Notes under the pieces: generated by a model | What the model was told of the DNA's origin: nothing | Database searches by the model: none | What the model saw: only the letters and a program-made list of their open reading frames with translations | Assembly (NCBI GenBank): GCA_028023455.1 | Contig: JAQFVV010000050.1 | Coordinates: 124,001-188,000 of the forward strand | Reading direction: 5' to 3' | DNA length: 64,000 nucleotides | Source of the DNA: Epiperipatus broadwayi | Taxonomy: Eukaryota > Onychophora > Udeonychophora > Euonychophora > Peripatidae | In this document: positions 25,693 through 37,146 of the stretch, piece by piece | Position numbering within the stretch: position 1 is the stretch's first letter | Layout: each line of letters starts with the position of its first letter | Program-made: the position numbers and the translations under genes

Positions 25693-26469
25693 TATATATA
25701 ACATATATAGCTGTTGTATATGATTTTTATTATTTATTGTAATTTATATGAAAAAACAGTATAATGGATTTTATTAATTTTCATTTTTGCTATTATTATA
25801 AACATTTAGAGGCACTGTCCATTGCAACATATATAATTTTTTATACAGTGAAATGGTTTTAATGTTGATAGTCCTAGTTTGAAGTCCAGATCACTCATAC
25901 ATTAATTTATGCATGTAAATAAGTACTAATTTAAGCAAAAACGAATCTTTATAAAAATTAATGATAAATAAATGCAGATTGTTTTATGTGAGATAGAAAA
26001 GAATTTGTTTAATTTTGCACTTACTATTTATAATGCTGTTAATGGGTTAAAACAAGTATTTAAAATTTAGATTTAAATGATGCAAATAAAATAAAGTTCA
26101 GTTAAAGCACATAATTTAATTGGATCTATCAAATGCATGCACAAATAAATGCTTACATTAAATTATAGAATAGTAATTGTATGTGTAGATTGTGAATACT
26201 GATTTGCGTTTATAGATATAAATATCACCATGGTTACATAATACATTCCACTCAATGTGATAATTTTTTTTTAAAATATAAAATACAGTATTTGATTTAA
26301 ATAATAAAAAATCTGAAAAAATAAATGTTTTGTTCATAAATATATAAATAAAGGTGATTAAATATTCACATTTTAGATTTTATTTTAATCATTAATCATT
26401 AAATGATTGAGGTTTTAAATTAAAATTCATTTGTATTGATATCAAGTCAGTGTTTATCAGAAAGAATAA
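25693..26469. other. AT-rich DNA, nothing recognised
   Basis: No gene, RNA or repeat family is recognised between the fold-back units. Confidence 0.3.
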
Positions 26470-26800
26470 AAAAATAGTCATATATCACATGATCCCACTT
26501 CTTTTTTTAAGCTTGTAAAATACAAACAAAGAGCTTTGCTAATTTCTCAACAAGCTTTATAGCTTAGCAAGAGAAAGCATTTAAAATATCTCTATCAGAA
26601 ACCACACCCAAACTTCTGACCAATGGTTTCATGCTTTGGCACTTCTCAGAGAGCTTGCTAGGGTAGTTTCAGACACTAGATCTAAAAGTACCAATCCAAA
26701 GCCAGCATTTATCTAAGAGTTAACCATTGATTAGAAAATCTGAAATTTTCAGACACTTAAATGTTTTCAAACCCAGCTATCTAACTCAAATAGCTATATG
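26470..26800. mobile_element. Fold-back element, unit B (half unit)
   Basis: It begins with ATAGTCATATATCACATGA..CCCACTTC..AAGCTTGTAAAATA (read in short blocks), the same left edge as unit C. Its body from AAAGAGCTTTGC to CAGCTATCTAACTCAAA matches the reverse complement of 27072-27305, so B pairs with the right arm of C. B itself lacks its own inverted partner. Confidence 0.7.
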
Positions 26801-26904
26801 GGGCTGAGAGATCTTCAGCCAAACCATATATTAGTAGTCTTAGCAATTAGCAATATAACATCACTTAAGACTTATAGGAAAAACTATAAATAGTCAATAA
26901 AAAA

Positions 26905-27312
26905 TAGTCATGTATCACATGACCCCACTTCTTTTTTTAAGCTTGTAAAATATAAACAAAGAGCTTTGCTAATTGCTCAACAAGCTTTGTGATAAATGCT
27001 GAGCAAGTTAAAGCATTTAAAATATTTCTATCAAAAACCATACCCAAATCCCTGACCAATGGTTTTATGCTTTGAGTTAGATAGCTGGGTTTGAAAACAT
27101 TTAAGTATCTGAAAATTTAAGATTTTCTAATCAATGGTTAACTCTTAGATAAATGGCTGCTTTGTGTTGGTATTTTTCGATCTAGTGTTATGAAACCATT
27201 GGTCAGGACATTGGGTGTAGTTTCTGATAGAGATATTTTAAACGTTTTTTCTTGCTAATCATTTATCACAAAGCTTGTTGAGTAATAAGCAAAGCTCTTT
27301 GTTTAGTGTTTA
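26905..27312. mobile_element. Fold-back element, unit C
   Basis: The left arm (about 26945-27078) and right arm (about 27195-27305) are inverted copies sharing AAAGAGCTTTGC, CAACAAGCTTTGTGATAAATG, TTTAAAATAT, TATCAGAAAC-type and GACCAATGGTTT blocks around a unique centre. The left edge AATAGTCATGTATCACATGA is shared with unit B 430 bp upstream, so B and C may have arisen by duplication of one element. Confidence 0.75.
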
Positions 27313-28166
27313 TCATAGTATTTTATTAGAAAGAGATATGAGTTTTTTTTTTTTAAAATGGCTGTCGATTTTGCTTGTACATTTAAATTAAAAATATCTC
27401 TCATGCCTGATAAAGAAAAAATATTGTAAATATTTTTGTAATTGACCAATAGTCTAGGTATGAAATTTTAACTTTAAAAATCTCTTTTCTTTGAATGGTA
27501 AGTCTATTCACATCATCTTCTTTGCATAATTCTAATTACTAATAACCTTAAGTCATTTAATGAAAGTATATTAATACTTTTTATTAGTCATTTATTAGAC
27601 TAGAGATTATCCAATAATGAATGATATTTCTATAGTGTAATTTTCACTATACGACTCTCGTGCAAGGCAGGGATTAGTTTCTATCCACTTTTAACACCTC
27701 GTAGAGAAATGTAATCAGAAACATGTGGTAACTAAATAAATGGAGGAAGGGGGAAAATCGAAATACATTCTTTTACTAAAATTTGGATGAAAAATTTAGA
27801 AACAAAAGAACTTCATTAAACATGGTTTCAGATTGCCACAAAGGATGTGTTATTTCTATATCTTTAGTGGTTATATTAAAAAAAAAAAAAAACTATTGTA
27901 GGCATCATTATTATGCTATTTATTAAATAAAAAAATAATAAACTAAACTCTGTTCACTCATTCAAAACGAACTTTAAATATTTAAACTGTTCAAATTCTG
28001 TATAAATTTGTAATTGTATTTATAAATGTATGAAGATTTTACTTAAACGGCTCGTTATTATAGAATTTATGACAACATATGGGCTGACAACCACAAACAC
28101 TTTATTTAAAAAAGCACTATTAAATAACATGGATACACCAACAGTCAAAACAATGGTTTTTAACAC
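27313..28166. other. AT-rich DNA, nothing recognised
   Basis: No gene or repeat family is recognised. Confidence 0.3.
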
Positions 28167-28180
28167 ATTACACTATAGTT

Positions 28181-28290
28181 TTTTTTTTTTTAAGGGTCAT
28201 AGCATCGGCCGGGACGCGAACCCGCAACCCGGGCAACCGCCTGCAAGCGCAAAGCAGTCGCGGTGACCTCTCGACCACCAATGCAAGACG
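28181..28290 (-). mobile_element. Short tRNA-derived SINE with poly(A) tail
   Basis: On the minus strand a tRNA-like head runs GCATTGG TGGTCGAGAGG ... GGTTCGCGTCC CGG CCGATGC, giving an acceptor-stem pairing GCATTGG/CCGATGC, an A box (TGGTCGAGAGG) and a B box (GGTTCGCGTCC). It is followed by TATGACCC and then a 12-A tail. The unit is bounded by a perfect 14-bp direct repeat, ATTACACTATAGTT, at 28167-28180 and 28291-28304, the signature of LINE-mediated retroposition. The A-box style is Leu/Ser-like, but I do not assign the parent tRNA. Confidence 0.88.
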
Positions 28291-28304
28291 ATTACACTAT
28301 AGTT

Positions 28305-28634
28305 AGGGGTTAGAATATGATAGAAGTCCACTTTACACAAATAGTTATAAACACAGATTGTTGTACAAATTATAGATTAGTATTCCAAGATTGAAGTTAC
28401 AGTTGCTTTAAAAAAATAGATATTCCAATCACACTCACAAAAAAAATTCAACCCATGTTTGTTCTTTAAATTCTACTATATATATTAAATTCAAACAAGT
28501 ATTAAACATTAAAATTGCTAATTTGAATCTTCAAAACTATCATATTACTAAAGTGTGAAATTATTTCGAGGAGTATATTGTGAATATAAATAAATTCTTG
28601 GATTCAGTAAAAAAATCACTATTGGTTTTCTAAT
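28305..28634. other. AT-rich DNA, nothing recognised
   Basis: A short gap between the SINE and the LINE 3' end; no feature seen. Confidence 0.3.
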
Positions 28635-31022
28635 CATCATCAATAGAATTCTGTCCCATGGACAAGTCCACAAAGTAATCACATCACCATTTTAACTATT
28701 TTTACATTCCATTCTCTTCGTTGCCCAGCTTCTCAATTCTATATAAGTTTTTCCATCTCATATCATCCAACAATATCAATCTTTTATGTCATTTCTTTTT
28801 GTTTCCACTCACCATTCTCTACAAAACATCCTTCATTAAAGTATACTTTTTTAATATATGTCCAATCCAGTAGTTTATCAATCAATCTTTGTTTTTTATT
28901 TTCTTTTTTCAAAACTTCATTTAGTATTTTATTCAGTCAGCTGACTTTCTCCATTATTTTCTTTGACCACATCCCAAATTCTTCCCATCTGGTCCTAATT
29001 TTATTATTCCAAAACCATACCATAGTACACTTCACAGAACATTTAATTAATTTTTTCCTTAATTCCCTCTTGAAAGGTCCACAGAATATTTTCTTTCTTT
29101 AATAAATGTCTCCTTTGCCAATGCTATTTTTATTTTAACTTCATCTTCACTTCTTCCATCCTCACTCAACCAACTACCCAAATATCTAAATCCATTTACC
29201 TGTTGAACTATATTATTATGGATTTCAACTTGCTGTTTTTTTGCATTCCTCCTTATCCATAAATACTTGGTCTTCTCAACATTAGTCTTCATTCTATATT
29301 GCACGCATCCTTCCAATTTATTCAACATATTCTGAAGACACTTTTTATTCTCAGCTATAAGAGTCACATCATCAGAAATTCTTACACAATTTATTGTTCT
29401 ACTCCAATATTTGCTTTTCCACAATAGAAATAATTATTTAATATGTCTTCTAAATAAATATTTAAAAAAACAGGTGACATCCTTTATTCTAGACTAACTC
29501 TTTTTTCTGTATTTACTTTATCAATCTCATTATTCTCCAGTTTAATTCTAATCGTTTGACCAATATACATATTCCAAATCAATCTTATCTCTTTCCAGAA
29601 TATTCCTTTATCCTTTTAAGATAGACATAAGTTTATCCAGATTACTCCATCCAGAGCTTTTTCAAAATCCACAAAACCTATACTTTTTTCCTTTATTTTT
29701 TTTTAATACGTCTCTATGCAATTATTCTAACAATACCAATAACATCTCTTGTATTTTTCCCTCTCTAATAACCAAACTCTTCTTAATATAATATTCTACC
29801 TTCCCATAAATTCTCTGAGATAAAATCCTTAATAAAACTTTAGAAGCATGAGATAACAAACTTTCCTGTACTCTTCACGTTTAACAACTTTCTTCTTTCT
29901 AGCAACCAGAATCATTATAGTTCTTAAAAAAATCTTCAGGCCAAACTTCACTGCTATAACTCAAATTGCAATGTCCAATTATTTTTTTCATAATAAATTC
30001 TCCCATTTCTTTTAAAAATTGTATAGATATTGCAGCAAATCCAACAGCCTCACCATTCTTCATTTGTGTAATTAACTATTATTTCATCTAGCAATAAGTT
30101 TATTCCTTTATCATCTATTTAGTTGAATTATTTTCACTGAAAATATTCTTTTAATCTTTTCAATATATCATTTCCATCAATTAATCTCTTTCCATTCATA
30201 TCCCCAATTTCATTTGTTAATCATGCCTCTTCCTCTCAAATAACATTTCTAATTCTATCAAATACCAAATCATCTTTTCACATGTTAAGTCTTTTCACCT
30301 ATTGAAGCATTTCTGTCTCTCTACATTCTTGTTTCAATCATTTTTCATTTGCTAAATCTATTTCTTTTTAGCTGATTATTAATTTTTCTATATGCATGTT
30401 TCCCTTCCATAGTACTGACATTTTTTCATCTTCTTCATACTTCCATTTTTTTCCAACATACCTTCCTTTATCCGAAACTGTTTTGCTTTCTTTAAATGAT
30501 TAATGCCTTTTCATTTTTTGCTGTTTTTAATAATCCTTCTTTAATACAACACTTATTAGAACTATTATTACATTCCTTAATCTTTATCAATTCTTTTTAT
30601 TTCATTCTCTTATGTTAAACCAAATATTCCTTTCTTCATTTCTCTTAATAATTATCTAAGCCCTGTCTTACATATCTTTTCTCTTTTTTATTTTTTAAAC
30701 TCACCTTTAATTTAGTCATAACCAAATTATGATATGAGTTTATATCAGCACCCAGCAAAGCATGCAAGTCATTAATAACATTCTTGTATCTATCCTGAAT
30801 CAATATATAATCAATTACATAATGTTTATCATCTGAAGATTTCCATGTATACATTTTCTTATATGATTTTTAAATCAAGTGTTTGGAATCACAAACCCAA
30901 TCTCTTTTCAAAATTGTACAATCTGGCTATCTTCTATCATTTCTTTTTCCAAAACCATAATTTCCACCAAATTTTCCCTTTCTTACTTTTCCCCACAACA
31001 GCATTCCATTCACCCAATGGTA

Positions 31023-31055
<33 letters not shown>

Positions 31056-31081
31056 GAATGGAATTATACAATGTGAGAGGG

Positions 31082-31117
<36 letters not shown>

Positions 31118-31500
31118 CCCTCTCACATTGTATAATTTCCTTTATTTCATATTTTTCATCAATTTCAATATTATGACCAGTGGTTGTCATGTAAACTTGT
31201 ACAATTACCAAATACCTAGGGCTTGCTCATTATCACTGGTTTATCATCAATACAATCTACCTTTGCCACACTATTTTAAATTTTCTATCCAACACCAATG
31301 TGAACTCCATTAACTGGTATATCACCATCCAAGTAAAATAACATCTCCACTACTTACTTCCCCACATGCCTCCCATATCATTTCACTTAATCCTATAACA
31401 TCAATATTATTTATACTCATCTTCCTTTTCAAATTTTCCATATCTTTTCAATGACCTATAAGTTCCACATGCCAATTCTCAATGTGTCATGTCTCAATTA
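28635..31500 (-). pseudogene. RTE-like LINE (APE + reverse transcriptase), decayed
   Basis: Read right to left, the translation gives an AP-endonuclease-like domain: MENLKRKMSINNIDVIGLSE and GEVSSGDV near 31340-31460, KRNDR near 30930, KMYTWKSSDDKHYVIDYIL and ALLGADINSYHNLVM at 30700-30850. The reverse transcriptase follows: a motif A-like FVDFEKALDGV near 29660-29690 and RISDDVTLIAENKKCLQNML plus FRYLGSWLSEDGRSE at 29059-29424. The catalytic YADD box has become ISDD in this copy. The 3' end, with a TGATGA-like tail near 28635, is homologous to 59580-59960. Stops, frameshifts and TA expansions make it inactive. Confidence 0.85.
31022..31140. repeat. (TA)n tracts inside a short palindrome
   Basis: Two (TA)n runs (31022-31050 and 31086-31116) lie in the endonuclease part of the LINE. 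The sequence GGAATTATACAATGTGAGAG before the second run recurs inverted after it (CTCTCACATTGTATAATTTCC), so the second TA run is the loop and upper stem of a hairpin. Confidence 0.85.
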
Positions 31501-32279
31501 ATGAACTTTATAAAAATTTGGTAGATTTATGATCTGAGTAGGCTTATGTCTACTCCTATCAGGCAAGATACCTAAACCATTCTTAGTTAGGGCCTCAACA
31601 CCAAATGTAATGATTCTTATAGATATACTCATAACAAAACAAGAAACTTTTAATGAAAAGTGGTTTCTTTGTCTTCTTTTCCCAACAATAATCTCCATAG
31701 CAGGTTTGATGGAATAGCTGAATCTCATAAAATGAACATCTATCACTTTTTCCTCACTATTGTTACTTATAGTGATCTTCTTTATAGAATGCTGTTGTTG
31801 ACCCAGAACCCAGTGAGATTTTGACATACTTAATGGTGGCCAACACTTACCATTATACATTCATTTTCATAAAAATTGTGATTTTTTATAGAATAAACAT
31901 GCCACTGTCTCCTTCACTACTTACCGATAGTAAGTGTTATCTCATTGTCAGTGACTGCTTATTTAGAGCACATTGCTTCTTCACAGCTAACTTTCATATC
32001 TGAAGGCCATTCCCCTATCTACAGTCTAAACATTGTGATATTTTCTGCTTAGAGAATAATAGATTAATGATCTGAAAGCAAGTTTACTATTTGATGTAAA
32101 TACTTAACAATGATTGGTGAATTAAAACTGAGAAGAAAATTCAGATATTTTTTGATCATGATCATTGTATATCTTTTTTTTTTTTGATGTATTGGAAAGC
32201 AACACATGGTCCTGAAAAATAATATTACAATCCTATTAATTTCATCCATGGCACTTATATGATGACAATAATATTTTGA
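31501..32279. other. No feature firmly recognised
   Basis: The minus-strand frame at 31498-31860 (120 codons) has no recognisable product and may be 5' sequence of the LINE at 28635-31500. Confidence 0.3.
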
Positions 32280-32664
32280 CTAGATGGAAGAAGTATTTGG
32301 ATCATTTTTTGAATAATAATAGGAGAACTGAGATAATAATTTTTAATGATATATCCATTTTATTTACTTATTTAGATTTGGGTAAAAATATTCAGCTTAA
32401 TGAAATCAAAACAGCTCAATGGACTTATGAAGTTTTGCAATCCATTTGCAAAAATGCTTTTACTGTTTAATTTTGAAAAAGAAAAAGAATAGACAAGATT
32501 CATTTCAGCAAAAGTACTGTTAAGAATTTTTATGGAATATATTACTTCAAAATGTAGACAAATGATTACCAGAGATTCCGTATGTTTTAGAGAATTAAGC
32601 AGCACTACAGATATAGTTTATTTGCCAGACAAATGCAAGAAATTTATCAGGCAAATAGGTGTGA

Positions 32665-32695
<31 letters not shown>

Positions 32696-33025
32696 TGCTT
32701 TTATTGATTTAATCAAGACATTTGATTCAGATAATAGGACAATTTTATGACATTGCTTAAAATAGTTCAATATCTATCAAAATTTATTCACATTGTACAC
32801 ATCTACATAATGAAAAAAGGAAGAATTATGACTACAAACAGAAAATGAGATGCATTTGAAATGTAAAATGGTGTGTTAAATAAAGATATGTACTTTCTAC
32901 AACATTATTTTTAGTTTTAATGCAAGAGATCTTTAGAATTGTTTGTATGTAGCTTAATTACATGTTTAATGGTGACTTTTAAATTCACGTCAATTAAAAG
33001 TGAAGATAAATTTTTTATTGGATAC
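32280..33025 (+). pseudogene. RTE-like LINE reverse transcriptase, 5' part (split)
   Basis: Broken plus-strand frames give CFRELSSTTDIVYLPDKC at about 32580-32640 (equivalent to the FR..RGT.D..F..RQLQEKC region of such enzymes), then after a (TA)n insertion at 32670-32695 the motif A block AFIDLIKTFDSDNR at about 32695-32740, and a MKKGRIMT..region downstream. The reading continues at 37248 after a Penelope-like insertion. Degenerate, not functional. Confidence 0.75.
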
Positions 33026-33038
33026 TCAATTTACAATA
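33026..33038 (+). other. Target-site duplication, left copy (13 bp)
   Basis: TCAATTTACAATA; the identical 13-mer is at 37235-37247. Joining the LINE across the pair restores the region just before the YVDD-like box, which shows that the duplication brackets one insertion. Confidence 0.85.
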
Positions 33039-33187
33039 GTAAATTTAAAACCCGAAAAAATGTTTCTTCTTTTTCTTTAAAAAATATAGTCCATAAAAAC
33101 CAATATTATCCAATATAAATTCACCAACCAATTTCTTTAAAAAACTTGTTCTTTATTTAACTATATAAAAAATTTACATTCAATAAG

Positions 33188-33227
33188 CAACGTTTCGACT
33201 ATTTCTATCCTTATAGTCTTTTTCAAG
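33188..33227 (-). ncRNA. Hammerhead-like motif, left arm of PLE-1
   Basis: Mirror copy of the motif at 37107-37146. On the minus strand CTTGAAAAA is followed by GACTAT / ATAGTC (stem II, six base pairs), then GAAAC and GTTGC. The CUGANGA core box is degraded, so cleavage is doubtful. Confidence 0.45.
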
Positions 33228-33575
33228 CCACTAAGCAAAAAATACAAATAATATTATCAATAAATAATAAATAAATAAATAAATACACAAATAAAACGAA
33301 AATAAAAAATTAAAATTACAAATATAAACAAAATAGAATAAAAAATAAAATAGAATAAAAAATAAAATATATATAAAAATATAAAATATTACCTTCCCCC
33401 AAAAAATAAAAAAATCCAACAAAAAAAAAAAAAATCTCTCAAAAAAATATAAAAAACCCTTTTTATTTATAACTAACAATTAAATTATTTAAATGGATAA
33501 AATTCCTCAAACTAGTCATTAATTGTTATCTTAATCTATCAGTTTTCTATTCATATATGGTTTAAATTTCTTAAT

Positions 33576-34810
33576 TTAGAAATTTTCTTTTAAAAACCTT
33601 TCTTTATAATTATTTACAGTTTCCAAAAGTTCAATTTTGTAGTCAGTATGACCAAATTTACACCTATGAAAATAAATTGCAGATTTTTTATCAGATAAAT
33701 GTTGTTTTAACCTTGTTTCTAATTTATTCTTAGTATTTCCAATATAAGAAATACTTTTACCCTCCTTCCAACAATCTAAACATTTAATAATATATACTCC
33801 TTTCATTGCCTCAAGCATGTTAAACTTATCATAATAATTAATCATCTTTTTTAAATCTTTCTTTTTCTTATATACAGGAAACAATTTAATATTAAATTTT
33901 TTATTTATTTTTTTACAAATATTTTTAATTCTAATAAAAATATTTTTTGATACTTTAAAACCTATGTATACCTTATCTAATTTTTTATCCTTATTTTTAA
34001 TTTTATTTTCTCCTTCAATTTTCCTTTTAATTAAATTTAAATTATATCTTGAAAAAATATTTCAATAATTTTATTAGGATATTCATTTAAATAACATTCC
34101 TTTTTTATTAAAACTAGTTCCTTGTTCAATAATAACTCATTAGAACATATTAACATTGCTCTTCTAATTCTATTTTTTATAATATTAATTTTACAATGCT
34201 TATCAATATCTGAAAACCAATTTACAATTAAACCATGAAATGTTTTTTTTTTAAAACCGAAGTATTAATATTAATTCTATTATTCCTTATAATCTTTTCA
34301 ATTTTTACATCCATGTATTCAATTTTATTATCCAATTCTTCTTCCATAGTAAATTTTATATTTTCCTCAATATTATTAATGTATTTTAAAAAAACTTTTA
34401 GCTTTTCTTTTGTTTCCTTTAAAAACCATGAAATAGTCATCTACATATCTAACAAAAAAACACGGACTAAAATTTAAATCTAAAAAATTTTTTTCAAAAT
34501 TATTCATGTATACATCCGCCAAAAAAACACCTAAACTACTTCCCATACTTAATCCATTTATTTGCTCATAAAATTTATCTTTAAATTTAAAAATCAAATT
34601 TTTACAACAAATCGATAAAATTTCATATACCAAACAAGTATCAATTTTTAATTTTTTATTTTTATCATTAATGTATAATTCCAAAACATTATTTATAGCT
34701 ATATCTGGATCAATATTATTATACATATTAATAATATCTAATTTAATAAAATAAATATTTTTAAATTTAACAAATTTTAAGAATTCATTTAATTTTTCTA
34801 TAAAATCCAT
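33576..34810 (-). pseudogene. PLE-1 reverse transcriptase/endonuclease, truncated minus copy
   Basis: Two open pieces: 34376-34810 encodes the RT core with motif A-like IYFIKLDIINMYNNID, motif B INGLSMGSSL and catalytic FVRYVDDYF; 33576-33884 encodes the GIY-YIG domain with GVYIIKCLDC, SYIGN, R..KQHL and HRCKFGH. A frameshift near 34380-34430 and further breaks separate them. Compared with the plus copy it lacks everything upstream of 34941, including the RT1-2 region. Confidence 0.85.
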
Positions 34811-34959
34811 TGAATTACATACCTTATTCTTTTTATTTTCTTTATTATATTCTTTATTATATTTTTTAAAAATATTATTAAATATCCATTTTAAAATATT
34901 TTCATAACAAGTATCCCTACAACTAATAATCGGTCTTAAAGATATAATTATTGATAAAT

Positions 34960-36110
34960 TTAATAATGATGGAATAGATATAGGAATTAATAAAGACCTT
35001 TTGTTTAATGAAATTAAATATGAATTTAAAAAATTGGAATATGACGTGATAAATAATAATATACATAAATTTGTTAATAAAAGGGAATTAAAAATAATTA
35101 ATAATATTAGATTGAAATATAAAGATTTGGTTTTTTTAAAAGGAGATAAATCTACTAGTATGGTAGTAATAGAGAAAACTGAATATAATAATAAAATGAA
35201 TTATTTATTAAAAGAAAGTTATTTTAAGATAATAAAAAAGATAAAAGTATGCAGATAAATATAAAGATTAATAAGATTATTACTGAAATGGAAAATAAAG
35301 GATATATTAAAAAAATAGAAATGTTTATGCTTAAACGGATGGACATTAGATGTGCAACAATTACAGGAATAATGAAGGTACATAAAGACGGGATACCTTT
35401 AAGACCGATTATTAGTTGTAGGGATACTTGTTATGAAAGTATTTCAAAATGGACATTTAATAATATTTTTAAAAATATAATAAAGAATATAATAAAGAAA
35501 ATAAAAAGGATAAGGTATGTAATTCAATGGATTTTATAGAAAAATTAAATGAATTCTTAAAATTTGTTAAATTTAAAAATATTTATTTTATTAAATTAGA
35601 TATTATTAATATGTATAATAATATTGATCCAGATATAGCTATAAATAATGTTTTGGAATTATACATTAATGATAAAAATAAAAAAAATAAAAATTGATAC
35701 TTGTTTGGTATATGAAATTTTATCGATTTGTTGTAAAAATTTGATTTTTAAATTTAAAGATAAGTTTTATGAGCAAATAAATGGATTAAGTATGGGAAGT
35801 AGTTTAAGTGGTTTTTTGGTGGATGTATACATGAATAATTTTGAAAAAAATTTTTTAGATTTAAATTTTAGTCCATGTTTTTTTTGTTAGATATGTAGAT
35901 GACTATTTCACAGTTTTTAAAGGAAACAAAAGAAAAGCTAAAAGTTTTTTAAAATACATTAATAATATTGAGGAAAATATAAAATTTACTATGGAAGAAG
36001 AATTGGATAATAAAATTGAATACATGGATGTAAAAATTGAAAAGATTATAAGGAATAATAGAATTAATATTAATACTTCGGTTTTAGAAAAAAAACATTT
36101 CATGGTTTAA
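34960..36110 (+). pseudogene. PLE-1 reverse transcriptase, plus copy (frameshifted)
   Basis: Frames 35001-35258, 35249-35539 and 35648-35890 together cover the RT: LVFLKGDKSTSMVVIEKTEY and NYLLKESYFKII (N-terminal RT region), ITGIMKVHKDGIPLRPIISC followed by DTCYESISKW (finger region), motif A around 35590-35630, motif B INGLSMGSSL, and YVDDYF at about 35893 after a frameshift in a T-run. Codon use is strikingly A/T-ended. At least three frame breaks mean it cannot make a full enzyme. The natural start lies upstream and is missing. Confidence 0.82.
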
Positions 36111-36181
36111 TTGTAAATTGGTTTTCAGATATTGATAAGCATTGTAAAATTAATACTATAAAAAATAGAATTAGAAGAGCA

Positions 36182-36808
36182 ATGTTAATATGTTCTAATG
36201 AGTTATTATTGAACAAGGAACTAGTTTTAATAAAAAAGGAATGTTATTTGAATGAATATCCTAATAAAATTATTGAAAATTTTTTTTCAAGATATAATTT
36301 AAATTTAATTAAAAGGAAAATTGAAGGAGAAAATAAAATTAAAAATAAGGATAAAAAATTAGATAAGGTATACATAGGTTTTAAAGTATCAAAAAATATT
36401 TTTATTAGAATTAAAAATATTTGTAAAAAAATAAATAAAAAATTTAATATTAAATTGTTTCCTGTATATAAAAAAAAGAAAGATTTAAAAAAGATGATTA
36501 ATTATTATGATAAGTTTAACATGCTTGAGGCAATGAAAGGAGTATATATTATTAAATGTTTAGATTGTTGGAAGGAGGGTAAAAGTATTTCTTATATTGG
36601 AAATACTAAGAATAAATTAGAAACAAGGTTAAAACAACATTTATCTGATAAAAAATCTGCAATTTATTTTCATAGGTGTAAATTTGGTCATACTGACTAC
36701 AAAATTGAACTTTTGGAAACTGTAAATAATTATAAAGAAAGGTTTTTAAAAGAAAATTTCTACATTAAGGAATTTAAACCATATATGAATAGAAAACTGA
36801 TAGATTAA
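36182..36808 (+). CDS. PLE-1 C-terminal GIY-YIG endonuclease ORF, plus copy
   Basis: A 208-codon open frame encoding a Lys-rich linker followed by the GIY-YIG nuclease that makes the nick used to start target-primed reverse transcription in Penelope-like elements. Visible residues: GVY (120-122) for the GIY box, a C-x2-C pair (C126, C129), YIG (138-140), R149, H153, then H164 and H170, matching the Cys/His pattern of PLE endonucleases; E176 or E191 could be the metal ligand. It is open only because it is the downstream part of a longer polyprotein; the start codon is arbitrary. Probably not translated on its own. Confidence 0.8.
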   Translation: MLICSNELLLNKELVLIKKECYLNEYPNKIIENFFSRYNLNLIKRKIEGENKIKNKDKKLDKVYIGFKVSKNIFIRIKNICKKINKKFNIKLFPVYKKKKDLKKMINYYDKFNMLEAMKGVYIIKCLDCWKEGKSISYIGNTKNKLETRLKQHLSDKKSAIYFHRCKFGHTDYKIELLETVNNYKERFLKENFYIKEFKPYMNRKLID

Positions 36809-37106
36809 GATAACAATTAATGACTAGTTTGAGGAATTTTATCCATTTAAATAATTTAATTGTTAGTTATAAATAAAAAGGGTTTTTTTATATTTTTTTG
36901 AGAGATTTTTTTTTTTTTGTTGTTGGATTTTTTGGGGGAAGGTAATATTTTATATTTTTATATATATTTTATTTTTTATTCTATTTTATTTTTTATTCTA
37001 TTTTGTTTATATTTGTAATTTTAATTTTTTATTTTCATTTTATTTGTGTATTTATTTATTTATTTAATATTTATTGATAATATTATTTGTATTTTTTTCT
37101 TAGTGG

Positions 37107-37146
37107 CTTGAAAAAGACTATAAGGATAGAAATAGTCGAAACGTTG
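37107..37146 (+). ncRNA. Hammerhead-like motif, right arm of PLE-1
   Basis: CTTGAAAAA, then stem II GACTAT-AAGGATAGAA-ATAGTC, then GAAAC and GTTG. The order core box, stem II, GAAA, stem III strand is that of a hammerhead ribozyme, which Penelope-like elements are known to carry in their terminal repeats. CUGANGA is not intact here, so I call it hammerhead-derived rather than active. Confidence 0.45.

Noticed and set aside
28181-28290. A functional tRNA gene
   Set aside because: It has a poly(A) tail and a 14-bp target duplication, so it is a retroposed SINE copy.
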